This document shows positions 62,173 to 64,000 of a stretch of 64,000 nt of DNA, piece after piece. Within the stretch, counting starts at the first letter, position 1, and each line of letters starts with the position of its first letter. A program made the translations under genes and the position numbers. The stretch lies in the NCBI RefSeq assembly GCF_003958645.1, contig NZ_RXLO01000004.1, forward strand, positions 186,001-250,000, written 5' to 3'. This DNA comes from Chitinophaga rhizosphaerae (GTDB taxonomy: Bacteria; Bacteroidota; Bacteroidia; Chitinophagales; Chitinophagaceae). The notes under the pieces are model-generated. The model saw only the letters and a list, made by a program, of their open reading frames with translations. It made no database searches and had not been told where the DNA came from.

Positions 62173-63213
62173 ATGCAACAAACGAATGTGCAGTACGGCC
62201 CGTACCTGCAACTGGACGCCATATTGAACGCACAACACCCGGAATCCGACAAGCTGGGCCTCCCCGCGCACGACGAAATGCTCTTCATCGTCATCCACCA
62301 GGCGTATGAACTGTGGTTCAAACAACTGCTTTTCGAAGTGGAATCCGTAGCCGATATCATGAGCAAACCCGCCGTGAACGATAATTCCCCTGAATTGCAA
62401 ACGGTCGTTCACCGCCTGAACCGCAGCGTCACCATCCTCAAGCTGCTCGTGCAGCAGATCGATATCATGGAAACGATGACGCCCATGGATTTCCTCGATT
62501 TCCGCGACATGCTGCGCCCCGCGTCGGGCTTCCAGAGCTGGCAGTTCAAAACCCTCGAAGCCAGGCTGGGCCTGCAATACGAAAACCGCTTCGGACAGGA
62601 ATATTACATCTCCCAGCTCACCCCCGACAAGATCGAAATTATCCGAAGGGCTGAGCGGGAACCCTCCGTGCTGAAACTCCTCAACGACTGGCTGGAGCGC
62701 ATGCCCTTCTTCGAAGAGCCCGGCAACTGGGCCGATTATCAACCCGCCACCAACGCTTCCGCCGCCGGCGATTCGCTGTGGTTCAACGATTACCGCAACA
62801 TTTATATGGCCGGCCTCGCAGACGCGGAACAGGCCAACCGCGCGTATTTCGACAAGGTTTTCGGGGACGGTGAAGGCGCGGGCCATTTATCGCCCAGGGC
62901 GAGCCGCGCGGCGCTGTTCATCATGCTGTACCGCGGCTATCCCTTGCTGCAACTGCCTTTCCAGCTGCTGAACGCCTTGCTGGAAATCGACGAGCAACTG
63001 AGCACCTGGCGGTACCGGCACATGAGCATGGTGCAAAGAGTGATCGGCACGCGGATCGGAACGGGCGGAAGTACCGGGAGAGATTACCTGAAAGGTGCGC
63101 TGGACAAGCATTACATCTTCGCAGACATTGCGCGGCTGACTAGTTTCCTGATCGAAAGGAGGAAGTTGCCGGAGCTGAGCCCGGCGATGGGAAGGAGGTT
63201 GGGATTCAGGTGA
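62173..63213 (+). CDS. kynA: Tryptophan 2,3-dioxygenase family protein
   Basis: 346 aa. VIHQAYELWFKQLLFE, MTPMDFLDFRDMLRPASGFQ and TWRYRHMSMVQRVIGTRIGT (the heme-ligand His region) are family signatures. It opens the indole ring of L-tryptophan with O2 and heme to give N-formylkynurenine. It is longer than the standard 280-aa bacterial enzyme by an insert near 190-240 (PGNWADYQPATNASAAGDSL). Other kynurenine genes are not in the window. It is convergent with the Lrp regulator. Confidence 0.93.
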   Translation: MQQTNVQYGPYLQLDAILNAQHPESDKLGLPAHDEMLFIVIHQAYELWFKQLLFEVESVADIMSKPAVNDNSPELQTVVHRLNRSVTILKLLVQQIDIMETMTPMDFLDFRDMLRPASGFQSWQFKTLEARLGLQYENRFGQEYYISQLTPDKIEIIRRAEREPSVLKLLNDWLERMPFFEEPGNWADYQPATNASAAGDSLWFNDYRNIYMAGLADAEQANRAYFDKVFGDGEGAGHLSPRASRAALFIMLYRGYPLLQLPFQLLNALLEIDEQLSTWRYRHMSMVQRVIGTRIGTGGSTGRDYLKGALDKHYIFADIARLTSFLIERRKLPELSPAMGRRLGFR

Positions 63214-63225
63214 TCCGTATAAAAC

Positions 63226-63262
63226 GGCAAAAAGGGCGACGGCGACCGTCTCCCTTTTTGCC
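63226..63262. terminator. Long bidirectional hairpin between kynA and lrp
   Basis: GGCAAAAAGGG (63226-63236) pairs with CCCTTTTTGCC (63252-63262), with inner arms GACGG/CCGTC around CGA; 16 pairs, one mismatch. It lies between two convergent genes. Confidence 0.85.
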
Positions 63263-63290
63263 TTTCGCTCATAACGTGAAACCTGCGGCC

Positions 63291-63758
63291 TTACTCTACT
63301 ACGTTGATGGTGCGCGTGAAACTTTCCTCGAGGGAAATGAACGTTTCGGTGCGCTCGATCCCCTTGATTTTCTGGAGCTCGTCGTGCAGTACGCGGCGGA
63401 GGTTGGAGATATCCTTACAAATGATTTCTGCGAACATGCTCCAGCCGCCGGTGGTATAATTAAGGCGAACGATCTCGGGAAGCTTGCGCAATTCCTTCGC
63501 CACAGTGTCGTACATGGAGCTTTTTTCGAGGAAAATGCCGATGAAGGCGATGACGTCGTACCCGATCATTTTTAAATCTACATGTAATCTCGTACCTTTA
63601 ACGATACCCAGTTCTTGCAGTTTCTTCATCCTTACATGGATCGTACCGCCTGATACGAACAGCTTCTTCCCCAGGTCAGCATAGGAGATTTCAGCGTTAG
63701 ACATCATCTCGCTGATGATCTGCAGGTCCAGTTTGTCAATATTTAAATTGTGGCTCAT
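63291..63758 (-). CDS. Lrp/AsnC family transcriptional regulator
   Basis: 155 aa. N-terminal winged helix (LDLQIISEMMSNAEISYADL; FVSGGTIHVRMKKLQELGIV) and C-terminal RAM/ACT-like domain (YDVIAFIGIFLEKSSMYDTV; TTGGWSMFAEIICKDISNLR). It should bind an amino acid and regulate amino-acid genes, possibly kynA, which is convergent. The AT-rich DNA upstream (63794-63847) contains an inverted repeat that could be its own operator. Confidence 0.93.
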   Translation of the reverse strand: MSHNLNIDKLDLQIISEMMSNAEISYADLGKKLFVSGGTIHVRMKKLQELGIVKGTRLHVDLKMIGYDVIAFIGIFLEKSSMYDTVAKELRKLPEIVRLNYTTGGWSMFAEIICKDISNLRRVLHDELQKIKGIERTETFISLEESFTRTINVVE

Positions 63759-63793
63759 TTTGACAAAGTGTTTTTGAATGTTTTAAACTTACA

Positions 63794-63847
63794 TGCAAAT
63801 ATTTAAAAAATCTCGAAATTTCCAAAATTTCTCTTAAAAAATTTGCA
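63794..63847. promoter_or_regulatory. Inverted repeats upstream of the Lrp gene
   Basis: TGCAAAT (63794-63800) and ATTTGCA (63841-63847) are complementary. Between them GAAATTT (63815-63821) and AAATTTC (63825-63831) form a second dyad. The AT-rich, multi-site form fits Lrp-type autoregulation. It overlaps the -33 of the rightward promoter at 63842. Confidence 0.45.
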
Positions 63848-63873
63848 AAAAATACCCCTTCTCTTTAGATTTG
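63842..63873 (+). promoter_or_regulatory. Rightward promoter facing the window end
   Basis: TTTG (63842-63845), 20-nt spacer, TAGATTTG (63866-63873), an exact TAnnTTTG. It would start transcription near 63880, upstream of the tRNA-like element. Confidence 0.6.
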
Positions 63874-63924
63874 CATCATAATCGTTGAAAACAACGCTTA
63901 CCCAGCCAAGGGAATTATCAACTT

Positions 63925-64000
63925 TGTGGGGTGATGAAATTGGCAGACATGCCCTCTCGTCTCGGGGGTGAGGATCACGGGATAAACGTAGCGTAATGGG
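63925..64000 (+). tRNA. tRNA-like sequence (class II D-arm), cut by the window end
   Basis: TGTGGGG as a possible acceptor strand, then T8-G9, a D-arm ATG-AAATTGGCAGA-CAT exactly as in Leu-type class II tRNAs, then a 5-bp stem CCCTC/GGGGG. The loop TCGTCTC has C instead of U at position 33 and a pyrimidine at 37, so no normal anticodon reads cleanly, and the 3' half is outside the window. It may be a genuine unusual tRNA, a decayed copy or a chance match. The same bases also encode a 20-codon peptide frame, MKLADMPSRLGGED followed by HGINVA. Confidence 0.3.

Noticed and set aside
1..64000. CRISPR arrays, insertion sequences, integrases or prophage genes
   Set aside because: No regularly spaced repeats, transposase motifs or phage structural genes were seen on either strand.

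Overview
The window reads as a chromosomal segment of a moderately GC-rich Bacteroidota bacterium, most likely a member of the Chitinophagaceae close to Chitinophaga. The basis is family content: GldC, DUF4290 and DUF6089 proteins, a BamA/tandem-OmpH/UppS cluster, a bacterial class I terpene synthase and a fused IcmF-type mutase. There are also promoter-like TTTG-N19/20-TAnnTTTG sequences, and Shine-Dalgarno sequences are almost absent. I saw no phage, insertion sequence or CRISPR array. Nearly all of it is ordinary core or semi-core genome.

Layout. 1-8.7 kb: the 5' part of a PA0069-type radical SAM gene behind a large palindrome, a membrane-anchored MutS-type ATPase, fused acyl-CoA mutase icmF, a Nudix-fold regulator and a secreted amidohydrolase. 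8.7-14.7 kb: ligA-tadA, an SPFH protein, a tiny J-domain-like protein, a PAS-LuxR regulator and superoxide dismutase. 14.7-17.8 kb: an exported sugar-related set (DUF1080, Tat-exported Gfo/Idh/MocA oxidoreductase, endonuclease/exonuclease/phosphatase-fold protein). 17.9-20.4 kb: rpmH-rnpA-yidD-S41 protease. 20.7-29.5 kb: a long minus-strand envelope-biogenesis run (CBS protein, Omp85-like protein, nadK, DUF6089, uppS, bamA, two ompH). 29.5-34.6 kb: hydrolase, cvpA, yqeY, gldC, glycosyltransferase, lipoprotein, OppC-like permease. 35-43.5 kb: terpene synthase, GT2, hydrolase, acyl-CoA dehydrogenase, cell-wall amidase, AhpD-like protein and an orphan 2-oxoacid:ferredoxin oxidoreductase beta subunit. 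43.8-56.6 kb: LysE/GH3, IMPase/thiL, GT39, nitrilase, recX, pcrA, M28 peptidase, rpiB, tatC. 57-64 kb: CNNM/CorC protein, gmk, murA, DUF4290, an SDR, tryptophan 2,3-dioxygenase and an Lrp regulator. The window ends in a tRNA-like sequence behind a good promoter.

The points most worth following are these. (1) Two intergenic palindromes, at 12992-13015 and 41955-41976, share the architecture ATACCCA-N4-TGRGTAT, a NarL-like 7-2-7 inverted repeat. One lies next to the PAS-LuxR gene. (2) The conserved N-terminus of RnpA is encoded upstream of its first ATG, so a non-AUG start codon is implied. (3) MurA has Asp where fosfomycin-sensitive enzymes have the reactive Cys. (4) A 38-bp nested palindrome sits just in front of the radical SAM gene. 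(5) The SDR lacks the catalytic Tyr and Lys. (6) A 69-residue protein resembles a J-domain without HPD. (7) The terpene synthase has no pathway partners nearby. (8) The tRNA-like element at the right edge has a class II D-arm but an irregular anticodon loop. I did not find a clearly new multi-gene system. Small regulatory and catalytic oddities are the better leads.
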